Assembly: GCA_035628135.1 (NCBI GenBank)
Contig: DASPKM010000010.1
Coordinates: 744,001-808,000, forward strand
Direction: 5' to 3'
DNA from: DASPKM01 sp035628135
GTDB taxonomy: Bacteria; Bacteroidota; Bacteroidia; Chitinophagales; Chitinophagaceae
Length of the DNA stretch: 64,000 nt
The position numbers were made by a program, and so were the translations under genes. Below are positions 53,718 to 62,487 of the stretch, piece after piece. The notes below the pieces were generated by a model, which worked only from the letters and a program-made list of their open reading frames with translations, did no database searches and was not told where the DNA came from. Numbering within the stretch: position 1 is the stretch's first letter; each line of letters opens with the position of its first letter.

Positions 53718-55664
53718 ATGAGACGTTTAAATTTCCCCGTACTTCACAGATTGCAGATAAAACATTTTAGCCTATATAAAAAGGCTGATTTTTTGGACAT
53801 TGATTTAACCAAAAATGTTTTCTGTCTAGCGGGCGCTAATGGTCTAGGAAAGTCAACATTCATTACAATCATTAATTATATCCTTACCGGTATAGTAAAG
53901 AATCCTGAGCGTAGTTTTTCTTGGTATAATTCTATTCCCGCTTTCTATAATAAGAGCAAAGGATTTGCCGAACGGTATTTTGATGGTAGGGTTAAGCCAG
54001 ACTTTTATGATATAGCAGAAGCCACATTATATTTTTCAATTGGAGACAATTATTACAGTATTACTCGTGGCTTTTTTGAGCCTGATGAGTTACGTCAATT
54101 TTCAAAAACGACCAATGGCAAACCGGTTGTAATACCCGACAATATTTCGTCATCTGACTTGAACGAGACGTACAAATCAAACTTCACAAAGGATATAAAC
54201 CTTTCTGAGTTCGATCAATTTGTGTTTCTGCAATCCTATGTTTTCACGTTTGACGAAACGCATCAGCTAATCTCATGGGATGTTGCACTCATCGAAAGGG
54301 TTTTGTATTTATTTTTTGGAGTCGACTCAAATAAAGCCAAGTTGGCGGACCAATTACGAAAGGAATATAATAAATATGATTCCGATGTAAGAAACCTTCA
54401 ATACCAAATCACTCGTACAAGAAATGAATTGAACGATTTGAAGAAACGGATGGAAACCGTAAATATCAATGACGGTTCGAACATCGAACTCTACGAAGTA
54501 CATAAAAATTTATTAGAAAAATCGGACGAATTAACTACAATACTTAAACGAATTTCCGATGATATTAGAGATGTAGAGTTAAATATTTCCGATTTGTCAT
54601 TAAAGGCTTCAAATTTGAGAAGCGAGTATTCACATATATTCAATAAAACTCTCAAGCAAGGATCGCCGATTGAGAAGCATCCGATCATAATTGAAATTAT
54701 CAATGACTTAAGTTTGCGAATTCATGCTTCCAGGGATTATTCGGATCTCATATCAAAATTAGTTGATGAAATTAGGAAATTTCAAGAAACCCCAACCAAC
54801 CATCAGTACTTTGAACAACTGCAAAAGATAGACAGTGAATTAAGTATAGTAACGTCCAAAATCAAAACCTTTCAAATTCAGAAAGACAAGCTAATACAAG
54901 ATGAAAGCGCCCATACGCTACAATTAAATGATATAAATAATCAAATCTTATCCATAGAAAAAGAAAATGAACAATTGCTTAGAGCCATTCAAAAAGCTCG
55001 GACAGAGTCAGATACAAATCTTGTGGTAAAAACTTATCATGATCAAATTGAGCGACTGACCGCCGAAAAGGACGAAGCTTATCGAAGAAGAAATAAGGCG
55101 CGTTCAGAATTAGAGCCCTTGGAAAGTGAACTAAATATGGGATACGTAAACGCGGAGAAAGATTTTATTCCCAAATTCAATCAATACGCTAAGAGTTTTC
55201 TTGGGTTGGATATACACATAGACTTACTATTTTCAGCAAAGGGTGCGAGTCTGACCATCGATATTGAGGAAGCAAAAAGAAAAGATTCTTATCAGTTATC
55301 TGAAAGTCAACGATATTTTATCGATATCGCATTACGGATGGCGCTTATTGACCTCTGCGCTAATTCAGCCACCGTGTTAATCGATACTCCAGAAGGTTCT
55401 TTGGATATTGCTTACGAAAGTAGGGCCGGGAAGATGTTTGCAGATTTCGCCAAAGAGTTTCATAAGATTATTATGACCGCAAACATTAATAGCTCACAGC
55501 TCTTATTAGAATTAGCTTCGATTTGCACGGGTGAACGAATGCAGATAGAAAGGATGACAAACTGGACAGATTTGTCAGAAGTTCAGCAGAAAGAAAATGA
55601 TAAGATTGAAGCTGCTTATACAAAAATAGAAGAAAAGTTGGGCACGACTCATGATGGAAAGTAA
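53718..55664 (+). CDS. SMC/Rad50-like AAA (ABC-type) ATPase
   Basis: 648 residues. Walker A GANGLGKST at 39-47 is preceded by an LQIKHFSLYKKADF strand typical of RecF/Rad50 heads. A central coiled coil (about 215-480) contains several Glu/Lys-rich heptad stretches. The C-terminal half-site has an ABC signature-like LSESQ (527-531), Walker B TVLIDTPEGSLD with Asp556 and Glu559, and a D-loop. Such ATPases hold DNA ends or regulate partner nucleases. First gene of a four-gene operon; its end overlaps the next start by 14 bp. AT-rich compared with recQ. Confidence 0.9.
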   Translation: MRRLNFPVLHRLQIKHFSLYKKADFLDIDLTKNVFCLAGANGLGKSTFITIINYILTGIVKNPERSFSWYNSIPAFYNKSKGFAERYFDGRVKPDFYDIAEATLYFSIGDNYYSITRGFFEPDELRQFSKTTNGKPVVIPDNISSSDLNETYKSNFTKDINLSEFDQFVFLQSYVFTFDETHQLISWDVALIERVLYLFFGVDSNKAKLADQLRKEYNKYDSDVRNLQYQITRTRNELNDLKKRMETVNINDGSNIELYEVHKNLLEKSDELTTILKRISDDIRDVELNISDLSLKASNLRSEYSHIFNKTLKQGSPIEKHPIIIEIINDLSLRIHASRDYSDLISKLVDEIRKFQETPTNHQYFEQLQKIDSELSIVTSKIKTFQIQKDKLIQDESAHTLQLNDINNQILSIEKENEQLLRAIQKARTESDTNLVVKTYHDQIERLTAEKDEAYRRRNKARSELEPLESELNMGYVNAEKDFIPKFNQYAKSFLGLDIHIDLLFSAKGASLTIDIEEAKRKDSYQLSESQRYFIDIALRMALIDLCANSATVLIDTPEGSLDIAYESRAGKMFADFAKEFHKIIMTANINSSQLLLELASICTGERMQIERMTNWTDLSEVQQKENDKIEAAYTKIEEKLGTTHDGK

Positions 55665-56262
55665 TCCGGACGCAATATTTGATTGCCTGTATATTGGCAA
55701 AAGATTACAAAGGAAAATCAATGATTTTTCTATGTATGAGATTCAATTTTTTTCTTATTTCAGTTGTTTACTTTCACTATATGATGGTAATCCTGTTGAA
55801 TCTTGGAATTATTCGTTTATTAGAACAGAATTTGGGAGTCCGTATAGTATTGAAATTCATAAATCAATTCAAATATTAACCTCTGGTGAGTTCTTGAGAG
55901 AACAGAAGGATATTAGTGGATATTATGCCTTTACTCCAAAAGGGGTGGAATATCTTAATTATTTTCAAGCAGCCATGCAGTCAATTTCCTGGCGAAAAAA
56001 ATATTTGGATACCGCTTGTACCAGTATCTCTTTACTTCCTTATGGCGATATCAAGGAGGCAATTAACTCGGAACCTGTCTTGAATTCTGCGCGACATTCT
56101 CAAAAAAGAAATTTGCTTTTGGATTCAAATCCTGCAACTAAGGTTTTGTATTCACAGTTTAAAGCTTTACGAACAGCTCTGGAAGATAAATACACAGACT
56201 TGATTGTGCCGGCAACTGTTTGGATTGATGCTTTAAACAAAGAAAAAAACGAATTTGTATAA
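55651..56262 (+). CDS. Small winged-helix-like protein of the ATPase operon
   Basis: 203 residues (an ATG 3 bases on is equally possible). Residues about 20-100 (MYEIQFFSYFSCLLSLYDG, IHKSIQILTSGEFL, YYAFTPKGVEYLNYF) have the look of a winged helix. No catalytic motif is visible. Its place between an SMC-like ATPase and a nuclease matches the middle component of three-component ABC-ATPase conflict systems (ABC-3C) or a MukE/LmuC-type linker. That parallel is inference. Confidence 0.7.
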   Translation: MMESNPDAIFDCLYIGKRLQRKINDFSMYEIQFFSYFSCLLSLYDGNPVESWNYSFIRTEFGSPYSIEIHKSIQILTSGEFLREQKDISGYYAFTPKGVEYLNYFQAAMQSISWRKKYLDTACTSISLLPYGDIKEAINSEPVLNSARHSQKRNLLLDSNPATKVLYSQFKALRTALEDKYTDLIVPATVWIDALNKEKNEFV

Positions 56263-56264
56263 GC

Positions 56265-57329
56265 ATGATTATTGACCAAAGACAAGTGCAATACTTTAAA
56301 GCAGTTGCTGCGGAACAGTATGTGCCAATGATATTACAAGATTATGGAGGTGATAAAGGCGATTTATTAGCTTTTTTTACTGATACAATAACTGATATCT
56401 ATCGGCATCTTCAATACAACACTTTCAAAACTGTTACGATTTATACTGCACTGGCAGAGGAATCATTCTTATCTAGGCATGTACCTAGTACCATTGTGAT
56501 TAATGGCTACGAGAATTTAAGTCCTTTACGAGGCGACAGTATCGTTATTGAAGTAAAGCCAACTGGGGAACTTCAGTATTTGATTGATTTTGAACTAGAT
56601 ATTGGTTTGGTTCGCGCAAACGCCATTTCATACCGCTTTACAAAAGCCTTGGAGCAAGAAGTTATTTTTGGAAAAGCTTCAGAAAGACGGTTGAGATCAA
56701 TTCCCGACGCTGATAGTTATTTTGCTATTCAAACCTATAAAGATTTAGATGTTGCCTTGGAGGACTACTCAACAAAGTTAGCGCGTCATTCCGAATGTGC
56801 CCACTTAAGAGATGTTTGGTTTGATGAAAGTCGCATTTTTTTCAAGGCGCGACCTGAGCATATTTTGAGAGATTCATTGACACAATTTTTAAAGGGACGC
56901 GTGAGAAACTCCGAGGTTCGGCCTGAACAGATAGTAGATCGAACACATCCCGTTGACATTAAGGTTACTTGGTCACTGGCGCCACACTTGGCGTTGATTG
57001 AGATTAAGTGGCTGGGCAAATCGCTAATGCAAAGGGGTAAAAGTTTTAAACAGATTTATAATCGACAGCGTGCATTGGATGGAGCTAAGCAGCTTTCTGA
57101 TTACTTGGATGAAAACAGAAGACAAGCCCCGGTTAAAACAACTAAAGGTTATTTAGTTATATATGATGGCAGGCGTTGGGGCTGCAACAGCACAACCACT
57201 ACTGTAACCAGGGTTAACGGATTGCGTTATGAGAATGATAATATTATTTATGATCCGGACTATCATTCGATACGATCAGACTTTGCTCGACCAATAAGAT
57301 TTTTTTTAGAACCAATAATGACTGGATAG
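56265..57329 (+). CDS. PD-(D/E)XK-like nuclease of the ATPase operon
   Basis: 354 residues. The N-terminal 200 residues are of unknown type. The C-terminal part has the spacing of a PD-(D/E)XK core: a Glu near 217-221, Asp231 in HPVDIKV, then LALIEIKWLG with Glu246 and Lys248, followed by helices and TKGYLVIYDGRRWG. This is the likely DNA-cutting effector. It starts 2 bp after the preceding stop and ends 3 bp before the methyltransferase gene, so the four proteins are probably made together. Confidence 0.75.
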   Translation: MIIDQRQVQYFKAVAAEQYVPMILQDYGGDKGDLLAFFTDTITDIYRHLQYNTFKTVTIYTALAEESFLSRHVPSTIVINGYENLSPLRGDSIVIEVKPTGELQYLIDFELDIGLVRANAISYRFTKALEQEVIFGKASERRLRSIPDADSYFAIQTYKDLDVALEDYSTKLARHSECAHLRDVWFDESRIFFKARPEHILRDSLTQFLKGRVRNSEVRPEQIVDRTHPVDIKVTWSLAPHLALIEIKWLGKSLMQRGKSFKQIYNRQRALDGAKQLSDYLDENRRQAPVKTTKGYLVIYDGRRWGCNSTTTTVTRVNGLRYENDNIIYDPDYHSIRSDFARPIRFFLEPIMTG

Positions 57330-57332
57330 TCT

Positions 57333-58607
57333 ATGAGTATAATCAACGATAACCATCATTTTAAAGACGGAGGATTTTCAAATTATGAGAATGCAATCCA
57401 ACTTCCGCGCCATCGCTGGTATTATTATAAAGAGGGGTTTTCTCCTTTGCTGGTCGAGAATGCGATTCAACAAGTAGGATTAGGTAAAGATGAAATAGTG
57501 ATAGACCCCTTTAATGGAAGCGGTACTACAACTTTAACAGCAACATCGCTTGGTTATCCTTCAATCGGTGTCGAGGTAAATCCATTTACCACTTTCCTGG
57601 CGCAAACGAAAACTAAGAATGCAGACTCAAGTGAAATTGATAAATGGGCTGAAAAGGTTTTGATAAAGTCAGAAAAGGGCTTGAAGTCGGACCTTTTAGG
57701 ATATTCAACTTTCTCTAAGGTGAAAGGGTTAGATAAATGGCTTTTCAATGATAGTGTTCTTAAATCGTTTGAAGGAGGCTGGAGTGAAACAAACAATATC
57801 GAATCATATAATCTGCGCAGATTGTTGAGACTGGCGCTTATTACAGCTACGATGGATAATTGTAATGCACGGCGCGACGGCAAATGTTTGCGGTATCGTG
57901 ATAGTTGGAAGCAGTATGATTTCGACAAATACACATTTTTAGATTCTCTGGAAAACAATATTGCTGAAATAAAAGCTGACGTAGAAGCTCAACGCTTGCC
58001 TTCGATCTCAAATATTTACCAAGGCGATTGCAGAAAGTTTTTACAAGCCAAGGATTCGTTTGAGACGTTTAAGTTGTGTATTACATCACCCCCGTATTTG
58101 AATACGTTTGACTATACCGATATATATCGACCTGAGTTATTTTTGGGAAAATTTGTGAACGACAACCAAGAATTATATAATCTGCGATTACAAACCGTTC
58201 GTTCACATTTACAAGCTGCGTGGGATCGGCCTAATCAATCAGACTTTGGAGACTTATATACTCAGAATATAAACCATCTGAATGCTAATCTGGATGGTTT
58301 AATGCATAAGAATATTCCTTTGATGGTACAAGCATATTTTGAGGACATGCACCAAATTCTGTCCATTTTGAAGACAAAGGCCCAAAAAGATGCCCAAATT
58401 TGGTTTGTTGTGTCGAATTCTGCTTATGCAGATAGAGAAATACCGGTGGATCTCATAATAAGTGATATTGGCTCAAAAATAGGCTGGTATCTTAAGGAGA
58501 TTGTTGCATTGAGATATTTAAAACGACGAAAGACCAGACATAGTCCTAATATCACGCAACTTAGAGAGAGTGTGATCATTTTCCAAGCTAATAAGAGCTC
58601 AAAATAA
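57333..58607 (+). CDS. DNA (N4-cytosine or N6-adenine) methyltransferase
   Basis: 424 residues. SAM-binding motif I DPFNGSGTT at 58-66 followed by IGVEVNPF, and catalytic motif IV TSPPY at 251-255 followed by LNTFDYTDIYRPELFLG. The roughly 185 residues between them may hold the target-recognition part. The SPPY form favours N4-cytosine methylation but N6-adenine cannot be excluded. Last gene of the tight operon with the ATPase, the small protein and the nuclease, so it probably marks host DNA against the nuclease. Confidence 0.9.
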   Translation: MSIINDNHHFKDGGFSNYENAIQLPRHRWYYYKEGFSPLLVENAIQQVGLGKDEIVIDPFNGSGTTTLTATSLGYPSIGVEVNPFTTFLAQTKTKNADSSEIDKWAEKVLIKSEKGLKSDLLGYSTFSKVKGLDKWLFNDSVLKSFEGGWSETNNIESYNLRRLLRLALITATMDNCNARRDGKCLRYRDSWKQYDFDKYTFLDSLENNIAEIKADVEAQRLPSISNIYQGDCRKFLQAKDSFETFKLCITSPPYLNTFDYTDIYRPELFLGKFVNDNQELYNLRLQTVRSHLQAAWDRPNQSDFGDLYTQNINHLNANLDGLMHKNIPLMVQAYFEDMHQILSILKTKAQKDAQIWFVVSNSAYADREIPVDLIISDIGSKIGWYLKEIVALRYLKRRKTRHSPNITQLRESVIIFQANKSSK

Positions 58608-58722
58608 TCAGGTAATCACATTAACCAGTTAGCGTTTCATTTATAAGCAGAACAAGCAAAAATTGAGTTGTGCTGCCTTTAGGTAAAAAGTGCTAATTTG
58701 AAACACACCTTTAGAGACCTGA

Positions 58723-59349
58723 ATGAGTTCCAAACTAGTGATAGAATATAACCAACAGTCGATCCTGGCTAAATTCGACAAACTTCCCATTCGAATTTTT
58801 TTAGATACGAATGTGGTTCAATATATTAATAGCTTCGGTGAGTACATCTATGAAAATTATATGGAGCACGAGGACTGTTTTATCGGCTCCCACGGAAAAA
58901 AAACTAAACGGGGGGATTTTTTATTTGTGCAAATTCTAGCGCTTCGACAGATTTTCTTTGCAGTTGAACGAACCCCATTTGAATTTGCAATTTCTGTGAA
59001 TGTTTATGAAGAAATACAAAGAAAAAACGATTTTCGTTTAACGCAGTGGTTTTATGATCTATGGGATTATTGGCAAACTGTTATTTGGGATCAAAACGGA
59101 AAGGCTTTCACAGGTCAGGGAAAGATATCGGCTCTTAGGCTTCAACAGGACGATTCAATTAAAAATGCTCTTTCGAAGCCGGATTTTAAAATATTTACGG
59201 ATGCGATCGAGCTTGAATGTGATGCGATACTTACTTGCGACAAGTATCGAAGCAGGCAAGACTGGATTTATAAAAACTACGGAATAATGGTTTTATTTCC
59301 ATCAGATCTCTGTGAATTGACAAAAGACTTTCACTCGTTGTGGTATTGA
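58723..59349 (+). CDS. PIN-like domain protein
   Basis: 208 residues. The N-terminal strand IRIFLDTNVVQYINSF carries the first PIN acidic residue (Asp28) and Asn30; the C-terminal part FTDAIELECDAILTCDKYRS provides further Asp/Glu positions typical of PIN nucleases. No antitoxin gene is adjacent. It begins 115 bp after the methyltransferase gene on the same strand with equally AT-rich codon use, and may be a separate transcription unit of the same island. Confidence 0.7.
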   Translation: MSSKLVIEYNQQSILAKFDKLPIRIFLDTNVVQYINSFGEYIYENYMEHEDCFIGSHGKKTKRGDFLFVQILALRQIFFAVERTPFEFAISVNVYEEIQRKNDFRLTQWFYDLWDYWQTVIWDQNGKAFTGQGKISALRLQQDDSIKNALSKPDFKIFTDAIELECDAILTCDKYRSRQDWIYKNYGIMVLFPSDLCELTKDFHSLWY

Positions 59350-59548
59350 TAATGAGTTTTCGTGTAATCCTGCTAAAATATTACTCCTTACATGAATCTT
59401 TAAGGCATGATAGGGCATCCTACGAGAAGCCTAATCAATAAGACCGATAAGGGAGAAGAAAATGGAACTCTGCTCGGAACTTATACAACTTGCGCTATCT
59501 GTGCGCTACCAAAATTCCTGCTTTGTAAAACCAGCCGAAAAATTGGAG

Positions 59549-59600
59549 CGGCGAAGGGATTCGAACGCTCGACTTTCACCTTGGCAAGTGTCTAGCGGTA
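59549..59600 (-). tRNA. Broken tRNA-Gly(GCC)-like 3' half (attachment-site remnant)
   Basis: On the minus strand the sequence holds an anticodon-loop-like CTTGCCAAG (anticodon GCC), a T loop TTCGAAT and the end CCCTTCGCCGCTCCA. Compared with proteobacterial tRNA-Gly(GCC) it lacks one base in the anticodon stem and one C in the acceptor, and has one T-stem mismatch, so it is not functional. It overlaps the last codons of the integrase. Confidence 0.6.
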
Positions 59601-60787
59601 ATTTCTTTAAGAAAAACGCTATCAAGATAATCTGCATAGCGCTGCATCATTTCCGTTCGCTGTGGCAAGAATTCTGCGCGGTCGTAGGCTGCATCCACTC
59701 TATCTTTTGGCGCATGTGCAAGTTGTTTTTTCACGAGGTCATGACTGTAGCCAAGCTTTTCTTTTAGAATTCCCATTGCTAAGGCTCTAAACCCGTGGCC
59801 GGTCATCCGGCCCTTATAGCCCATACGTTTTATGGCGGTTAGAACTGTGCAATTGCTCATGTGTTTTCGGGTACTATAGAGGCTTGGAAATACATACTCA
59901 GAATTTCTTGATATTGCTTTTAACTCACGTAATATTTCAACTGCTTGTCGTGAAAGGGGAACGAGGTGTGGTCGGGGTAATTTCATTCGCTCAGCGGGGA
60001 TCGACCAAATCTTCTTTTCCAAATCAACTTCCTCCCATTTTGCTTTTATCATTTCGCTGGTGCGAATGAACGTCAGGAACATAAATTTCGTTGCCAGGAA
60101 TGTCTGACGGGTAATCTTCCGCTGATAGTCGTGTAAATCCATTATGAATTTAGGCAGCAGATCGACACTAATTGATGGATAATGCCCTTGCCGGTATTTT
60201 CTTAATGCCTTTTCCAGGCCATATGTTGGGTCATGTTCCGACCGGCTGGTAACGATAGCATAGACAAAAATATGGTGGCAGTAACACTTCAACCGCCTGG
60301 CCAAGTCGGGAGCGGTTTTTTCAGCAGCTTCTAAGCACTTTAAGATTATTAGAGGTTTAATGTCGCGGATTGGCATGGTGCCGAAATAAGGAAACACATA
60401 CTTTTCCAGCCGATGCAAAACAGTTTGGGCGTGGTTAGGTTTCCATTGATCGTATTGCTTGCGATGCCATTCCCTGGCGAGCAATTCAAAAGTTTGCGAC
60501 GCATCAAATTTCGCGATTTGCTTTTCTTGAGCGCGCTTTAAAACGGGGTCAATCCCATTTCGTATATCCTCTTTGATCGCTAACTTTTCCTTCCGTGCGT
60601 CTGCAAGGGATGTTTCTGGATAAGAGCCAAGTGAAATTCTGCGCTCTTTATCATGCAACCAGAATTTCAATCGCCAAATTTTGGAACCTGTCGGCATCAC
60701 TTCAAGATAAAGTCCTTCGTAGTCGAAAAGTTTGTAGCTTTTTGATTTTGGTTTTGCTGCTCGGCATTGTGTGTCAGTAATCGCCAT
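59576..60787 (-). CDS. P4-type tyrosine recombinase (integrase)
   Basis: 403 residues, usual for P4-like integrases. The N-terminal DUF4102-type arm-binding domain begins MAITDTQCRAAKPKSKSYKL, with ISLGSYPETSLADAR. The catalytic set is complete: Arg242 (FIRTSEMIK), His331 and Arg334 (HGFRALAMG), His358 (LAHAP) and Tyr368 (AAYDR). This family is typical of proteobacterial islands that enter tRNA genes, unlike the integrases usual in Bacteroidota. Its last residues are encoded by tRNA-like sequence. Confidence 0.95.
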   Translation of the reverse strand: MAITDTQCRAAKPKSKSYKLFDYEGLYLEVMPTGSKIWRLKFWLHDKERRISLGSYPETSLADARKEKLAIKEDIRNGIDPVLKRAQEKQIAKFDASQTFELLAREWHRKQYDQWKPNHAQTVLHRLEKYVFPYFGTMPIRDIKPLIILKCLEAAEKTAPDLARRLKCYCHHIFVYAIVTSRSEHDPTYGLEKALRKYRQGHYPSISVDLLPKFIMDLHDYQRKITRQTFLATKFMFLTFIRTSEMIKAKWEEVDLEKKIWSIPAERMKLPRPHLVPLSRQAVEILRELKAISRNSEYVFPSLYSTRKHMSNCTVLTAIKRMGYKGRMTGHGFRALAMGILKEKLGYSHDLVKKQLAHAPKDRVDAAYDRAEFLPQRTEMMQRYADYLDSVFLKEITARHLPR

Positions 60788-60831
60788 TACATTTCTCCTG
60801 CTGTTGTGAGAGTGGAATTGTTTGTGGCTGT

Positions 60832-61104
60832 AGGGGCATGGAAATTTTGCATGGGTTATCGTGCCCCCAACGGTGCCCCCAAAATGCGTTATTGCCGGTA
60901 GAAGGCAGGAAATATTTGCTAATGGCGATTATGCAGCAAGCCGATGAAAAAGAAGGTTTTTCATCGATGCAGTAACGATAAATAATGCTGATAGAAAAAG
61001 AGACTGGTGCCGGATGTCGGATTTGAATTGTCCTATCTAAGCCATTATTTTTATAGGATTTACACGCTGCAATTTTCAATCTGTGCCCCTATCCGTGCCC
61101 CCAA
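60832..61104. other. attP-like region: GTGCCCC boxes around a tRNA-3'-end core
   Basis: Boxes GTGCCCCCAA occur at 60861-60870, 60873-60882 and 61095-61104, a shorter GTGCCCCT at 61083-61090 and an inverted GGGGCAT at 60832-60838. Between them, on the minus strand at 61034-61012, is a tRNA-like 3' end (TTCAAAT, CCGAC, ATCCGGC, then ACCA). Boxes on both sides of the core resemble attP. The region lies upstream of the integrase start. Confidence 0.5.
60943..60965. other. Perfect 9-bp hairpin in the att region
   Basis: GATGAAAAA and TTTTTCATC enclose a 5-nt loop. It could be a weak terminator or a protein-binding site; no gene ends next to it. Confidence 0.35.
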
Positions 61105-61325
61105 GCGACGGTAATGATGATAAATTATTATACCATCAGGAATGTATCGCATCAAGTGTAGACCATACTTAGCGGCCGATTCTTGTTACACACTCTAATG
61201 TGCAATTCCTACTAAGTTTGTGGATGTCGTTGATTATTCGAACCAACACTGCCGCTTAAAACAGGCGGAGAAATCAATTGGGAGAAACACGGATAAAAAA
61301 GAAGATTTGCCGGAAAATAATAAGA

Positions 61326-61769
61326 TTACAGTGGTTCCACCTGAAATATGAAGAAACTTACAGGGTCTGCCATCCACTCTCTAATTTGGTCAGTGCAATG
61401 ATTTTGACGCATGCATGGGAATAAAAGAAAAGCCATGTAACCGCTAAAAATAATTGCGGATATTATAACGCTTTTGCGTGTTTTCATCTTCTCGCCTGGA
61501 GGAAATTCCGCTGGCCTTTTTGCCTGAATAAGGAAGAGAGTCGTCCCAAACATTAGTCCTATAAATGAAAACGCTACGAGCCATGTTCGAAATATTAGAA
61601 ATGTATATAAGAGCATTGCAGCAAGCGGCTCGAAGAGACGTTGAGACACTGCTATCAAAAGAAAACTGGCTATCGGCATCACTAATATCCAGCCGAAGAT
61701 TGAGTTGACTAAAAAATGTATCCTCAGTGGAAGCGAACAGGTTAATTTTTCTTCGAGTCTCATACTCAC
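61326..61769 (-). CDS. Small integral membrane protein
   Basis: 147 residues with about three membrane segments (roughly 20-41, 50-77 with a following helix, and 100-121). A basic stretch EKMKTRKS lies between the second and third. No family is recognised. Codon use is AT-rich like the next gene. It points away from the RTX-type gene and could be an accessory or immunity-type membrane protein, but this is inference. Confidence 0.5.
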   Translation of the reverse strand: MSMRLEEKLTCSLPLRIHFLVNSIFGWILVMPIASFLLIAVSQRLFEPLAAMLLYTFLIFRTWLVAFSFIGLMFGTTLFLIQAKRPAEFPPGEKMKTRKSVIISAIIFSGYMAFLLFPCMRQNHCTDQIREWMADPVSFFIFQVEPL

Positions 61770-61944
61770 TCCTTGTGAAATAAACTTTAGGTCGTTTCAA
61801 GACATGCGTCAAAACATTGTTGGCTTCAATCCTATAAGCTTAACCCGTATATCATCTTAAGAGAAAATAATCTTGACCCCTTTACCGCATAGTATAAAAC
61901 GGAAAACGGGATATAATGGTGCCAGGCCATTTAAGCGGGGAAGA

Positions 61945-62487
61945 ATGAAGCAGCAGTATAAAAATTTCTTTTTAACGTTCGGCGCGATTTTGATCATCGC
62001 ATATCTTGCCTTCAACGGGTTCAGAAAGAATCATAACGAGGCAATGGAGCAAAGGGATTTCCTTAAAGCTATTGCTTTCAATCTTGCTAAATATCCAGAT
62101 GGTTTTGCATTGGGAAGGATTATGCCGTTCAAATGGGAAAAGCTATGTGTGTTTAAGGAATATGCGATAACGAATAGAGACTCGATTGAAACAATTGAGA
62201 AAAGAAGTGGAATAGAGTTGGACAAAAGCTTTGATTTTCGAACTACCGAAGGATTATTCAATACTGACTTTTTTCTTTTGTTATTCAAAACCGATGATGG
62301 CTATAGAAAACTTTATCTAACAAGGAATGCTATTAAGATGGGAAAGGTTCCGTATTTCTTTAGTTTATCAAATGGTAAGGTAAAGGGTTCAAACGGAATG
62401 CAATGCTTTCTTGGTGAAGTTTACTTGCAACCTAACGAAACTGAGAGAAGTAACTCCTTAGTTTTCCGATCAGGAGATCAGAAATGA
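61945..62487 (+). CDS. Membrane-anchored hypothetical protein upstream of the RTX-type gene
   Basis: 180 residues from the ATG at 61945, preferred over an upstream start because it is preceded by GGGGAAG and puts a membrane helix at about 8-25 (FFLTFGAILIIAYLAF). The remainder is soluble with no cysteines of note (RTTEGLFNTDFFLLLFKTDDG). The stop overlaps the next ATG (ATGA), so both are made from one mRNA. It may be a partner or immunity protein of the large downstream product; no family was recognised. Confidence 0.65.
   Translation: MKQQYKNFFLTFGAILIIAYLAFNGFRKNHNEAMEQRDFLKAIAFNLAKYPDGFALGRIMPFKWEKLCVFKEYAITNRDSIETIEKRSGIELDKSFDFRTTEGLFNTDFFLLLFKTDDGYRKLYLTRNAIKMGKVPYFFSLSNGKVKGSNGMQCFLGEVYLQPNETERSNSLVFRSGDQK

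Noticed and set aside
54000..59000. CRISPR array or toxin-antitoxin pair in the island
   Set aside because: No regularly spaced repeats were seen, and the PIN-like gene has no small antitoxin-type neighbour.
59407..59595. Plus-strand short frames between the PIN-like gene and the integrase
   Set aside because: They cross the tRNA-Gly-like remnant and show no protein-like features.
61012..61090. Functional tRNA on the minus strand
   Set aside because: Only the T loop, the T-stem 3' strand and the acceptor 3' strand fit; the 5' half has no cloverleaf, so it is an att core, not a gene.
61444..61812. Alternative minus-strand frame over the membrane protein
   Set aside because: Polar, irregular translation; the overlapping frame at 61326-61769 gives clean membrane segments.
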